Source of the DNA: Bradyrhizobium sp. AS23.2
Lineage (GTDB): Bacteria; Pseudomonadota; Alphaproteobacteria; Rhizobiales; Xanthobacteraceae
Length of the DNA: 64,000 nucleotides
Assembly (NCBI RefSeq): GCF_001908185.1
Contig: NZ_LGHM01000061.1
Span: 27,902 to 91,901, forward strand
Direction of reading: 5' to 3'
The position numbers and the translations under genes were made by a program. Shown piece by piece: positions 42,170 to 50,368 of this stretch; within the stretch, counting starts at the first letter, position 1; the number at the start of each line of letters is the position of its first letter. The notes beneath the pieces are model-generated. The model was given only the letters and a program-made list of their open reading frames with translations, did no database searches and was not told the DNA's origin.

Positions 42170-43069
42170 TCAGGCATGAACCGCGTTCTCCAGCACAGGC
42201 GGGCGCGATCGTTGCCGTTCAATATCTTTTGTTCCGATGACAAGCATATCACCACAAAGCTGCAACACGGCACCCTCGATCAGTCCACGATCGAATAATT
42301 GCCGTGCACATTTCGCGCCAGCTTCCAGCGCCGCCGCGATCTCGTTCTGCGACAATTCACCGACCTTCCGGGTGACGAGGCGCGCGCCGAGATCGCTATC
42401 AGGCTGAAGCTCATTCGCAGGGCGCCGGATGATGGCGGAATGTCCCGGCAGATCCACGGCATTGGCGATGATGGTGGCCGCCGCATCGGCCTGCGACGCA
42501 GTTGCGGCCAGCACCGTCACCGCATCGGCAATCCCCAGGGAAAAGCTGCGGCCGTGCCGACCGCTGGTCGCGATGCCGCGCGCAGGGTCATCCGCATCGA
42601 TCTTCATCGTCCGCATCACGCCGGCGCGATCGGGCCGGTCCATCAGCCCAATTGAAAAATGCTCACCTCGGCCAAGATGAAGGGCGATGTCGCCGCCATT
42701 ATTGACGTAAGCCTGATCAAGCGACGCTGCGCCGAGCATCGCGCCGAGAATCTCCTCCGCCACACTGCCGGCAACGGCGGCCATCGGCGTGATGAAGCAG
42801 TTGGCGGCATAGGGCGCGACCGCGGCGTACATGCGGCGCGCGACAACGCCGTTCAGCGTGCACGTGGCGGGGGCCGCCGCCTTGCGCAGTTCGGGCAGTT
42901 CCGCACAGAGCTCGTCGAGCAGCCCGGTGAAGCGACGCGCTGCCGCCTCATAGGCCGCGCGTACGCCGTCCGCGCGCCCCCTCGCCTCCACGATCAGATC
43001 AATCGGTCCATCCTGCAAATGCAGCCGCCGGCCATCAGACAGCAATGCGATTTGCGGGAGCCTTGTCAT
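42170..43069 (-). CDS. UPF0280 family protein (ApbE-like fold)
   Basis: A 299-residue protein of the UPF0280 family. RGIATSGRHGRSFSLGIADAVTVLAATASQADAAATIIANAVD resembles the region of flavin transferase ApbE that holds TSG, the metal-binding Asp and the ADA motif. VNNGGDIALHL matches the ApbE 'NxGGDI' motif. ApbE attaches FMN covalently to partner proteins. The gene overlaps the reductase stop by 4 bases (ATGA), so the two products are made together; flavin handling for the reductase is an attractive but unproven role. Confidence 0.8.
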   Translation of the reverse strand: MTRLPQIALLSDGRRLHLQDGPIDLIVEARGRADGVRAAYEAAARRFTGLLDELCAELPELRKAAAPATCTLNGVVARRMYAAVAPYAANCFITPMAAVAGSVAEEILGAMLGAASLDQAYVNNGGDIALHLGRGEHFSIGLMDRPDRAGVMRTMKIDADDPARGIATSGRHGRSFSLGIADAVTVLAATASQADAAATIIANAVDLPGHSAIIRRPANELQPDSDLGARLVTRKVGELSQNEIAAALEAGAKCARQLFDRGLIEGAVLQLCGDMLVIGTKDIERQRSRPPVLENAVHA

Positions 43070-44523
43070 GCCCGGGGTCCCGGAATCGGGTTCTGCCAGG
43101 GCAGCTGGCGGACATCATCGCCGCCCTTCACCTCGGAGAGCGGCTTCACATAATCCATGTGCCCGCCGAGCGCGGCATAGTCGGACAGCTTCATCGTGAA
43201 TTCGATCGGCGCGACCAGCGCCGGCGTCGGCACATAGCCGAACGCGCCGGCGGGCATCTGCGTCACATCGACCATGTAGGTGATGCCGCCGCCCGGCCAG
43301 ACATAAACAGGCGCACCGCCGCTGGTGACGCGCGTCAGCGCGTCTTTCACCGAGCGCGTCAGCCGCACCGGATTGTCGGTGACGCCCGCACGCAGCGACC
43401 CGCCGGCACCGGCCATGAACAGCACCGTGCACAGCGCCGGCTCGCAATTCTCCTGGATGCGTTCGACCGAGAACTTCAGGTCATCAGGCATCTCGGTCTC
43501 GACCGGCTTCAAGGCCTCGTCGAGCACATAGTATGACGAATGCTCGCCGGTCGTGGAGACCATCAGCATCGAGAGGCCGGCCCTGGCTTCCTTTGCGTCG
43601 AACGGACCGAGGATCGAGAGCGGATCGGAGATGTTGGTGCCGCCCCAACCCGTGCCGGGATCGGCGACCTGGAAATAACGGCCGGGCGTCGACCGCCGGC
43701 CCTTCATCTTGATGCCGGTGTCGGCGATGTCGAGCAGCTTGCCGGCCTGGTGCTCGCTCAGCACGCCGGTGATGTGGTCGTCGACCACCACGACCTCGTC
43801 GACCTTGCCGTGCCACTGCTTGGCAAACATGCCGATCGTCGCCGAGCCGCAGCCGACACGCATGCGCTCTTCCCTGACACCGTTGACGATCGGCGGCTGC
43901 CCGGCCTGCACCACCACGCTCGCGCCGCCGTCGATGGTCAGCTCCACCGCTTTGCAGTTGGCGAGATCCATCAGCGTGTCGCAGGTGGCGCGGCCCTCCT
44001 TCTTGGAGCCGCCGGTGAGATGATGCACGCCGCCGAGCGACAGCATCTGCGAGCCGTATTCGCTGGTCGTGACATGGCCGACCGGTTCGCCCTGCGCGCG
44101 AACGGTCGCGGTCTCAGGCCCGAGATAGCGGTCGGTGTCGATCTTCACCTTGATTCCGCAATAGGAGAAGATGCCCTCGGTGACCACAGTCACCATGTCG
44201 ACCCCGTCGACCTCCGCGGAGACGATGAACGGCGCCGGCTTGTAGTCGGGATAGGTCGTGCCCGCGCCGATCGCGGTCACGAAGGTCGATGGCTCGTGGA
44301 CGATCTTGCCGTCCCAATCTTCGGTGCGGCTGAACGGGACGAGCTTGCCGCCATGGGAGACCGTGCGCTCCAGGATCACATGCGGATCGACGCGAACGAG
44401 CTTGCCTTCATGATTGGCATAGCGATCGCAGGCACCCGCCGCGCCCGGCTTGATGTAGCACATCACCGGACAGGCATCGCAGCGGATCTTGTCGGTGGCG
44501 GCGCTCGTTGTTTCCATCACCAT
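43066..44523 (-). CDS. hnr: 6-hydroxynicotinate reductase
   Basis: A 485-residue iron-sulfur protein. CDACPVMC (residues 15-22) followed by a Cys near 31 forms a ferredoxin-like cluster site near the N terminus, and further Cys are in FSYCGIK, RATCDTL, ANCKAVE and MRVGCGSATIG. I recognise the overall sequence as the reductase of the nicotinate fermentation route, which converts 6-hydroxynicotinate to 6-oxo-1,4,5,6-tetrahydronicotinate with reduced ferredoxin. It heads the long minus-strand operon and is divergent from nicAB, whose product is its substrate. ATG at 44523 lacks a strong ribosome site; ATG at 44517 is an alternative. Confidence 0.85.
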   Translation of the reverse strand: MVMETTSAATDKIRCDACPVMCYIKPGAAGACDRYANHEGKLVRVDPHVILERTVSHGGKLVPFSRTEDWDGKIVHEPSTFVTAIGAGTTYPDYKPAPFIVSAEVDGVDMVTVVTEGIFSYCGIKVKIDTDRYLGPETATVRAQGEPVGHVTTSEYGSQMLSLGGVHHLTGGSKKEGRATCDTLMDLANCKAVELTIDGGASVVVQAGQPPIVNGVREERMRVGCGSATIGMFAKQWHGKVDEVVVVDDHITGVLSEHQAGKLLDIADTGIKMKGRRSTPGRYFQVADPGTGWGGTNISDPLSILGPFDAKEARAGLSMLMVSTTGEHSSYYVLDEALKPVETEMPDDLKFSVERIQENCEPALCTVLFMAGAGGSLRAGVTDNPVRLTRSVKDALTRVTSGGAPVYVWPGGGITYMVDVTQMPAGAFGYVPTPALVAPIEFTMKLSDYAALGGHMDYVKPLSEVKGGDDVRQLPWQNPIPGPRA

Positions 44524-44548
44524 GTCAAAGCCAGCGGACTTGCATTTA

Positions 44549-44566
44549 TCATTCGTATACGAACGA
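44549..44566. promoter_or_regulatory. Operator TCATTCGTATACGAACGA before hnr and nicA
   Basis: An 18-base dyad with perfect core TTCGTATACGAA, 26 bases upstream of hnr. It matches 15 of 18 positions with the operator at 34829-34846. It overlaps the likely hnr promoter. Candidate regulator: the MarR protein at 36,225. Confidence 0.75.
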
Positions 44567-44702
44567 TGGTGCGCGCGCTCCCGATGGCTGTCAAGCCGCA
44601 GTGCGGCGCAAAAGATGCGGCTGCCGCATAAAAACTCATTTGCCTATCCGCTCTGTCCACAAACAAGGCAGTCGCGCTGCAGTGCGGCATGCACGGCTTG
44701 CA

Positions 44703-44718
44703 CGTTTGTGTACAAACG
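44703..44718. promoter_or_regulatory. Second dyad CGTTTGTGTACAAACG before nicA
   Basis: Perfect 7-base arms CGTTTGT/ACAAACG with a GT centre, 53 bases before the nicA ATG. It differs from the GTATAC operator, so it may bind another regulator or be a variant site controlling nicAB separately from hnr. Confidence 0.5.
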
Positions 44719-44771
44719 GTATCGTCGCGACGTAGATTCAGCAGCACTTCGCCGCGGGCTTGGGAACGAGA

Positions 44772-45254
44772 ATGACGCAGACACCGATCCGCCTCACCGT
44801 GAACGGCAGGATCCATGAGGTCACTGCGGCGCGAGAAACGCCGCTGCTCTACGTGCTGCGCAACGACCTCGTGCTCAACGGCCCGAAATATGGTTGCGGC
44901 CTCGGCGAATGCGGCACCTGCACTGTCCTGATCGACGGCGCGGCGGCGCGCTCCTGCGTCATTCCGATCAGCGGCTGCGCCGGCCGCGACATCGTGACGC
45001 TCGAAGGGCTCGGCACGCGCGACAAGCCGGATGTGGTGCAGCAGGCCTTCATTGACGAGCAGGCCGCGCAATGCGGCTACTGCCTCAACGGCATGATCAT
45101 GACCACCAAGGCGCTGCTCGCGATCAACCCGCGACCGACCGAGCAGGAGGCGCTGGCGGCGCTGCGCTACAATCTCTGCCGCTGCGGCACGCATGTCGAA
45201 ATCCTGCGCGCAGTGATGCGCGCGACGGGCCAGCTCACCGAGGCCACGGATTGA
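44772..45254 (+). CDS. nicA: Nicotinate hydroxylase small subunit, [2Fe-2S] protein
   Basis: A 160-residue xanthine-dehydrogenase-type iron-sulfur subunit. GCGLGECGTCTVLIDG holds the plant-ferredoxin-like cluster, and QCGYCLNGM plus CRCGTH hold the second, helical-domain cluster next to the molybdenum cofactor. Length equals that of NicA of Pseudomonas putida. The ATG at 44772 is preferred over the TTG upstream. Its stop overlaps the start of the large subunit. It passes electrons from molybdenum to the cytochrome part of NicB. Confidence 0.88.
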   Translation: MTQTPIRLTVNGRIHEVTAARETPLLYVLRNDLVLNGPKYGCGLGECGTCTVLIDGAAARSCVIPISGCAGRDIVTLEGLGTRDKPDVVQQAFIDEQAAQCGYCLNGMIMTTKALLAINPRPTEQEALAALRYNLCRCGTHVEILRAVMRATGQLTEATD

Positions 45255-48200
45255 TGGCCTTCCCTGTCTCGAACGGAGCTGAGCGGCAATCCGGTTCACT
45301 CGTTGTCGTCCGTACAGTGGACGAATGCACATCCGAGACCTTCCTGCGGATCACCGCCGATGGATCGGTCAGCGCCTATAACGGCCATGTCGATCTCGGC
45401 ACCGGCATCCGCACGGCCCTCGGCCAGATCGTCGCCGAGGAGCTCGACGTATCCTTTGCCCGCGTCGTCGTGGTGCTCGGCGACACCGCTGTCGTGCCGA
45501 ACCAGGGCCCGACGATCGCCAGCGAAACCATCCAGATCACCGCAGTGCCCCTGCGCAAGGCCGCTGGGCAAGCGCGGCACTTTTTGATCGCGCGCGCGGC
45601 CGAGCGGCTGGAGCTGCCGGTCGCCGACTTGCGGATCGAGGACGGCCTTGTTCGTGGACACGACAATCGCAGCGTCAGCTATGGCGAGCTGATCGGCGGC
45701 GAGACGATCCGCCTCGAGCTTGCTGACGACGTCGCCGTGAAGCCTGTCGGCGATTACGCCATCGTCGGCCAGTCGATGCCCCGCGTCGATCTGCCGGCAA
45801 AGGCCACCGGCGAGCTGACCTTCGTGCACGACATCCGCCTGCCCGGCATGCTGCACGGCCGCGTGGTGCGTCCGCCCTACGCCGGTGTCGATGCCGGTCC
45901 GTTCGTCGGCACCAGCCTGATTGCGGTCGACGAGGCCTCGGTGCGCGACATTCCCGGCCTCGTGGCCGTCGTGCGCATCGGTGACTTCGTCGGCGTCGTC
46001 GCCGAGCGCGAGGAGAACGCGATCCGCGCGGCGGAGCAGCTCGCGGTGCGCTGGAAGCCGACGCCGGCACTGACCGATCTCGCCGATGTCGAGACCGCGC
46101 TGCGCGCCAATCCGTCGACGCCGCGCACGTTGATCGACAAGGGCGACGTCGACGCCGCGATCGCGGCCGCAACCAAGCCGATGCAGCGCACCTATGTCTG
46201 GCCGTATCAGATGCACGCCTCGATCGGCCCGTCCTGTGCCGTCGCTGACTTTCAGGACGGCAACATCCGCGTCTGGTCGGGCACGCAGAACCCGCACGTG
46301 CTGCGCGGCGATCTTGCCCTGCTGATCGAGCGGGCGGAGAGCGAGATCGAGGTCATCAGGCTGGAGGCTGCCGGCTGCTACGGCCGCAACTGCGCCGATG
46401 ACGTCACCGCCGATGCGCTGCTGCTGTCCCGCGCGGTGGGCCGGCCCGTGCGCGTGCAGCTCACGCGCGAGCAGGAGCACGCCTGGGAGCCCAAGGGCAC
46501 CGCGCAGCTGATCGACGTCAATGGCGGATTGGACGCAGACGGCGGCGTCGCTGCTTACGATCTCGCCACGCGCTATCCGTCGAATGCGGCACCGACGCTC
46601 GCGCTTCTGCTGACCGGGCGGATTTCGCCGGAACCTGCCGTGCTCCAGATGGGCGACCGAACCGCAATCCCGCCCTACGATTACGACCACATGCGCGTCG
46701 TCGCGCACGACATGCCGCCGATCGTGCGTGCGTCCTGGTTTCGCGGTGTCTCGGCGCTGCCGAACACCTTTGCGCATGAATCCTATATCGACGAAGCCGC
46801 GACCGAGGCTGGCGTCGATCCGATCGAATATCGCCTGCGCTATCTGAGGGATCAGCGCGCCGTCGATCTCGTCAATGCGGTTGCCGAGCGCGCGGGCTGG
46901 ACGCCGCGACCGGTACGGCAAGAGAAGGACGGTGAGGTCGTGCACGGGCGCGGCTTTGCCTACGCACTCTATGTCCACAGCAAGTTTCCGGGCTATGGCG
47001 CGGCGTGGTCAGCCTGGGTCGCCGACGTTGCCGTGAACAAGACGACCGGCGACGTCAGCGTGACGCGCGTGGTCGCGGGGCAGGACTCCGGCCTGATGAT
47101 CAATCCGGACGGCGTGCGCCACCAGATCCAGGGTAACGTCATCCAGTCCACCAGCCGCGCGCTGATGGAGGAGGTCTCGTTCGAGCGCGGCGCGGTGGCG
47201 GCGCGCGAATGGGGCGCCTATCCGATCATTCCCTTCCCCGATGTGCCTGAGATCGACGTGTTGATGCTGCCGCGGCCGGACCAGCCGCCGCTTGGCGTCG
47301 GCGAGTCCGCGTCGGTGCCGAGCGCGGCAGCGATCGCCAATGCGATCTTCGACGCCACGGGCGTGCGCTTTCGCGAGCCGCCCTTTACGCCCGAGCGTAT
47401 CCTCAAGGGGTTACACGGCGATGCATCCGCCACGCCGCAGGCCCTGCCCGCTCCTGCAGCGTCGCCGCCGTCTCGCATCTGGCAGAATCCGTTCGCCAGA
47501 CGCGCCGGCATCTTCGCCACGATTGCGGCCGTCTGCACCGCCGCGATCGGCATCGGCTCAGCACTGCTGCCGGGGCGCGCGATTGCGCCGATCGCACGGC
47601 CTGATGCATCGGTCTATTCCGCGGCGACGATCGCGCGCGGCCAGCAGCTCGCCGCGCTCGGCAATTGTGCGGAGTGCCACACCACGCTTCGAGGCGTGCT
47701 CAACGCCGGCGGCCGCGCATTGGAGACGCAGTTCGGCACGATCTACAGCACCAACATCACGCCCGACGTCGAGACCGGCATCGGCGCGTGGTCCTATCCC
47801 GCCTTCGAGCGCGCGATGCGGGACGGGCTTCATCGCGACGGACGGCAGCTCTATCCCGCCTTCCCCTACACGCATTTCTCGAAGACTGATGATGCCGACA
47901 TGCAGGCGCTCTACGCCTATCTGATGGCGCAGCCCGCGGTCCGCGCGACCGCGCCGGCAAACACGCTCGCCTTCCCGTTCAATCTCCGCCCGCTGCTCGC
48001 GGGCTGGAATGCGCTGTTCCATCAGACGCGCGAGTTCAAGCCCGATCCCGCAAAGTCGGAGCTGTGGAATCGCGGCGCCTATCTCGTCGAGGGTCTCGGC
48101 CACTGCAGCGCCTGCCATTCGCCGCGCAACGCGCTTGGCGCCGAGCAGCGCGAGGCCTATCTCGCCGGCGGCTTTGTCGAGGGTTGGGAGGCGCCGCCGC

Positions 48201-48784
48201 TGACTTCGCTCTCGCGCGCGCCGATCCCGTGGAGCGAGGACGAGCTCTACGCCTATTTGCGCACCGGCCATTCGCGCTACCACGGCGTGGCGGCCGGCCC
48301 GATGGCGCCGATCGTCAGGGATCTCGCCGCCGTGCCCGATCAGGACATTCGTGCGATGGCCGCCTATCTCAACTCGTTCAACGACACGACGGCCGATGCA
48401 CCTGCGCCGGATGCTCTCGCCGCGAAGCTCGAGAGCGCGACGCAGGTCACCGTCGCCTCTTCCACCGGCGCGCGGCTTTATCTCGGCGCCTGCGCCGCCT
48501 GCCACGAGGTCGGCGGCCTGCCGCTGTTCGGCAGCCGCCCCTCGCTCGCGCTCAACAGCAACCTGCACAGTGCAACATCGGACAATCTCGTGCAGGTCAT
48601 CCTGCACGGCATCGCTGATCCCGTCTCGAGCAATCTCGGCTACATGCCCGCCTTCAAGGCGAGCATGAACGACGCGCAGGTCGAGGAGCTCGTCACCTTC
48701 CTGCGCAGGCAATTCGCGCCGGACAAGCCCGCATGGACCGGCCTGCGCGAGACGATCGCGCGTGTCCGGGCCTCAGAACATTAG
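45254..48784 (+). CDS. nicB: Nicotinate hydroxylase large subunit: molybdopterin domain plus triheme cytochrome c
   Basis: A 1176-residue protein. Residues 1 to about 720 are the molybdopterin-binding part of the isoquinoline-oxidoreductase type (SAYNGHVDLGTGIRTALGQI; PYAGVDAGP; AAGCYGRNCADDV; VAGQDSGLMINPDGVRHQIQGN). A membrane helix follows (about 750-775), then three cytochrome c domains with CAECH (near residue 804), CSACH (near 950) and CAACH (near 1079). This is exactly the NicB layout of Pseudomonas putida, in which nicotinate is hydroxylated at C6 with water and electrons go to the respiratory chain. ATG at 45254 overlaps the nicA stop (TGATG). Other N-heteroaromatic substrates are possible, but the neighbours favour nicotinate. 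Confidence 0.88.
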   Translation: MAFPVSNGAERQSGSLVVVRTVDECTSETFLRITADGSVSAYNGHVDLGTGIRTALGQIVAEELDVSFARVVVVLGDTAVVPNQGPTIASETIQITAVPLRKAAGQARHFLIARAAERLELPVADLRIEDGLVRGHDNRSVSYGELIGGETIRLELADDVAVKPVGDYAIVGQSMPRVDLPAKATGELTFVHDIRLPGMLHGRVVRPPYAGVDAGPFVGTSLIAVDEASVRDIPGLVAVVRIGDFVGVVAEREENAIRAAEQLAVRWKPTPALTDLADVETALRANPSTPRTLIDKGDVDAAIAAATKPMQRTYVWPYQMHASIGPSCAVADFQDGNIRVWSGTQNPHVLRGDLALLIERAESEIEVIRLEAAGCYGRNCADDVTADALLLSRAVGRPVRVQLTREQEHAWEPKGTAQLIDVNGGLDADGGVAAYDLATRYPSNAAPTLALLLTGRISPEPAVLQMGDRTAIPPYDYDHMRVVAHDMPPIVRASWFRGVSALPNTFAHESYIDEAATEAGVDPIEYRLRYLRDQRAVDLVNAVAERAGWTPRPVRQEKDGEVVHGRGFAYALYVHSKFPGYGAAWSAWVADVAVNKTTGDVSVTRVVAGQDSGLMINPDGVRHQIQGNVIQSTSRALMEEVSFERGAVAAREWGAYPIIPFPDVPEIDVLMLPRPDQPPLGVGESASVPSAAAIANAIFDATGVRFREPPFTPERILKGLHGDASATPQALPAPAASPPSRIWQNPFARRAGIFATIAAVCTAAIGIGSALLPGRAIAPIARPDASVYSAATIARGQQLAALGNCAECHTTLRGVLNAGGRALETQFGTIYSTNITPDVETGIGAWSYPAFERAMRDGLHRDGRQLYPAFPYTHFSKTDDADMQALYAYLMAQPAVRATAPANTLAFPFNLRPLLAGWNALFHQTREFKPDPAKSELWNRGAYLVEGLGHCSACHSPRNALGAEQREAYLAGGFVEGWEAPPLTSLSRAPIPWSEDELYAYLRTGHSRYHGVAAGPMAPIVRDLAAVPDQDIRAMAAYLNSFNDTTADAPAPDALAAKLESATQVTVASSTGARLYLGACAACHEVGGLPLFGSRPSLALNSNLHSATSDNLVQVILHGIADPVSSNLGYMPAFKASMNDAQVEELVTFLRRQFAPDKPAWTGLRETIARVRASEH

Positions 48785-48808
48785 TGCCATACCTCAGACG
48801 GTTCATCC

Positions 48809-48932
48809 CGTCATTCCGGGGCCCGAGCGTAGCGAGGGAGCCCGGAATCCATAATCACCAGCCGGAGTTATGGCTTCTCAGATGCGCAATTGCGCATCAT
48901 AGCTCGCCGCTTCGCGTCGCTCCGGAATGACA
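48809..48932. repeat. Inverted repeat of the CGTCATTCCGG family
   Basis: CGTCATTCCGG at the left pairs with CCGGAATGACA-type sequence at the right, with an inner GATGCGCAATTGCGCATC palindrome. It is related to 36,128-36,223 and lies between the convergent nicB and dioxygenase genes. Confidence 0.7.
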
Positions 48933-48962
48933 CTGCGTGAATGAAACGTCAGAGATACAACA

Positions 48963-49931
48963 CTAGCCGTGCTTCTTCCCCTCGACCGGCGGCGTGCCGT
49001 GGGTGTGGAACGACTCGATCGTCTTCAGGCCCCAGGCCTGGCCCTTCTTGCGCTCCTCCTCAGTCCACACGATGGGCTTCCAGTCCGGCGCCAGGATGAG
49101 GCGCGCACCGGCATTGGCGACCTCGACGCGGTTGCCACCGGGCTCGTAGACATAAAGGAAGAAGGTCTGCTGGATCGCGTGCTTGTGCGGGCCGGTCTCG
49201 ATGTGAACGCCATTCTCCAGGAAAATGTCGGCGGCGCGAAGAATCTCCTCGCGGCTGTCGAGCGCGTAGGTAACGTGATGGAAGCGGCCGGGCACACCGG
49301 AATGGTCGAGCGAATACGCGAAGTCGTAGCTCTTGTTCGACATCGTCAGCCACATCGCCGCTTCCCGGCCGTCGTTGAGCACGATCTGCTCGGTGAGGCG
49401 GCAGCCGAGATAGTTCTCGAAGAACTCTCGATTGGCCTTGATGTCGACGGCGAGGCAGTTGAGATGGTCGAGACGGCGAACGTTGACGCCACGTGCGGGA
49501 AAGCGCTGCGCCTGGTTCTTCAGCGCAGGCTTCAGCTCCGGCGGAGCCTGATACCATTCAGTCTCGTAATAAAGCTCGACGATGTGGCCGTCGGGATCGC
49601 GGCAGCGGAAGGTCGGTCCCTGCCCCATGTCGCCGTCGATCCAGCCGATGTCGAAGCCGGAGCCCTTGAGCGCGGCGACACGGCGCTCCAGCGCTTGCTG
49701 GCTCCGCGCGCGCAGCGCCATATGCTCCATGCCTGATGTCTTCGACGCCGTGAGCTTGAGTGAATAGCGCTCGTAATCGTCCCAGCCGCGCAAATAGACC
49801 GACTCGCCCTTCTGCCCGCTCACGGTCATGCCCATGACGTCGACGAAGAATTTCAGGCTCTCGTCGGGCTTCGGCGTCAGCAGTTCCATGTGGCCGAGAT
49901 GGGCGAGATCGAGGATCGGTTCGGGCTGCAT
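48963..49931 (-). CDS. Two-domain extradiol-type dioxygenase (VOC family)
   Basis: A 322-residue protein with two vicinal-oxygen-chelate domains. The C-terminal domain keeps the iron triad of type I extradiol dioxygenases: His in RRLDHLNCLAVD, His in GRFHHVTYALD and Glu in GGNRVEVANAG. The N-terminal domain starts LAHLGHMELLTPKPDESLKFF. Family members cleave catecholic rings beside the hydroxyls. ATG at 49931 follows GGAGG. The upstream promoter/operator copies that of the TetR operon at 27 kb, which lacks a ring-cleavage gene. The substrate is unknown; a catechol carboxylate is plausible. Confidence 0.87.
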   Translation of the reverse strand: MQPEPILDLAHLGHMELLTPKPDESLKFFVDVMGMTVSGQKGESVYLRGWDDYERYSLKLTASKTSGMEHMALRARSQQALERRVAALKGSGFDIGWIDGDMGQGPTFRCRDPDGHIVELYYETEWYQAPPELKPALKNQAQRFPARGVNVRRLDHLNCLAVDIKANREFFENYLGCRLTEQIVLNDGREAAMWLTMSNKSYDFAYSLDHSGVPGRFHHVTYALDSREEILRAADIFLENGVHIETGPHKHAIQQTFFLYVYEPGGNRVEVANAGARLILAPDWKPIVWTEEERKKGQAWGLKTIESFHTHGTPPVEGKKHG

Positions 49932-50035
49932 GGTTTCCTCCAAGGCGTGGCTGCGATCCTTGTCACGGGATCGCGCAGCCGGGCGCGGGGCGCAATGTCA
50001 ATGGGCGCGCCCGGGTGGCGCTGCTGCTGCGGGCT

Positions 50036-50072
50036 CATTTGTACTAATGTACAAATGATTAGGTCCCGTCAA
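50036..50072 (-). promoter_or_regulatory. Promoter/operator of the dioxygenase, same module as at 27.46 kb
   Basis: On the minus strand: TTGACG (50067-50072) as -35, 11 bases, then TTTGTACATTAGTACAAA (50038-50055), whose arms extend to 9 bases (CATTTGTAC/GTACAAATG, 50036-50057). CATTAG lies 17 bases after the -35 as a possible -10. The spacing and most intervening bases equal those before the TetR gene, so the TetR protein probably controls this gene too. Confidence 0.75.
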
Positions 50073-50368
50073 CAAACCAAAGCCTGCCCCCGTCCGCAAC
50101 GAATGCCGCCCCGCCTCCCACGACGGCCATCCCCGAACGGCGGACTGACTGCCCGAATGGTAAAATGTTCCTTAATTGCGTTTGAGCCCCGAGGCCTGGA
50201 GAATCAGCATTTTCAGCCTCTTCTGTCCGCAAACATGCATTGGGTACAAATCTCATGACCGAATTGTTGCGGATTTAACAAAGCGCCCGCGCCTGCCGTT
50301 TAACCGTTTGTCCAGCGACGGCCGCGCATAGTTCCGGGAAACATTTTGGCTTCTCGGGTTCATCCATC
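50073..50368. other. Intergenic stretch, nothing recognised
   Basis: About 300 bases between the dioxygenase promoter and the HerA-type gene. Small open frames on both strands lack ribosome sites and protein-like composition. An AT-richer part around 50,160-50,280 may hold the promoter of the downstream ATPase gene. Confidence 0.4.

Noticed and set aside
44487..44523. Possible flavin-attachment motif (ETTSAAT) at the start of 6-hydroxynicotinate reductase
   Set aside because: It only loosely resembles the ApbE target motif, lacking the Asp and Gly, and lies at the very N terminus next to an uncertain start codon.
45296..46978. 560-residue open frame opposite nicB
   Set aside because: Shadow of the molybdopterin domain; no ribosome site and no protein motifs.
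50059..50256. Small open frames on both strands between the dioxygenase and HerA-type genes
   Set aside because: No ribosome sites and no protein-like composition; the left part overlaps the dioxygenase promoter.
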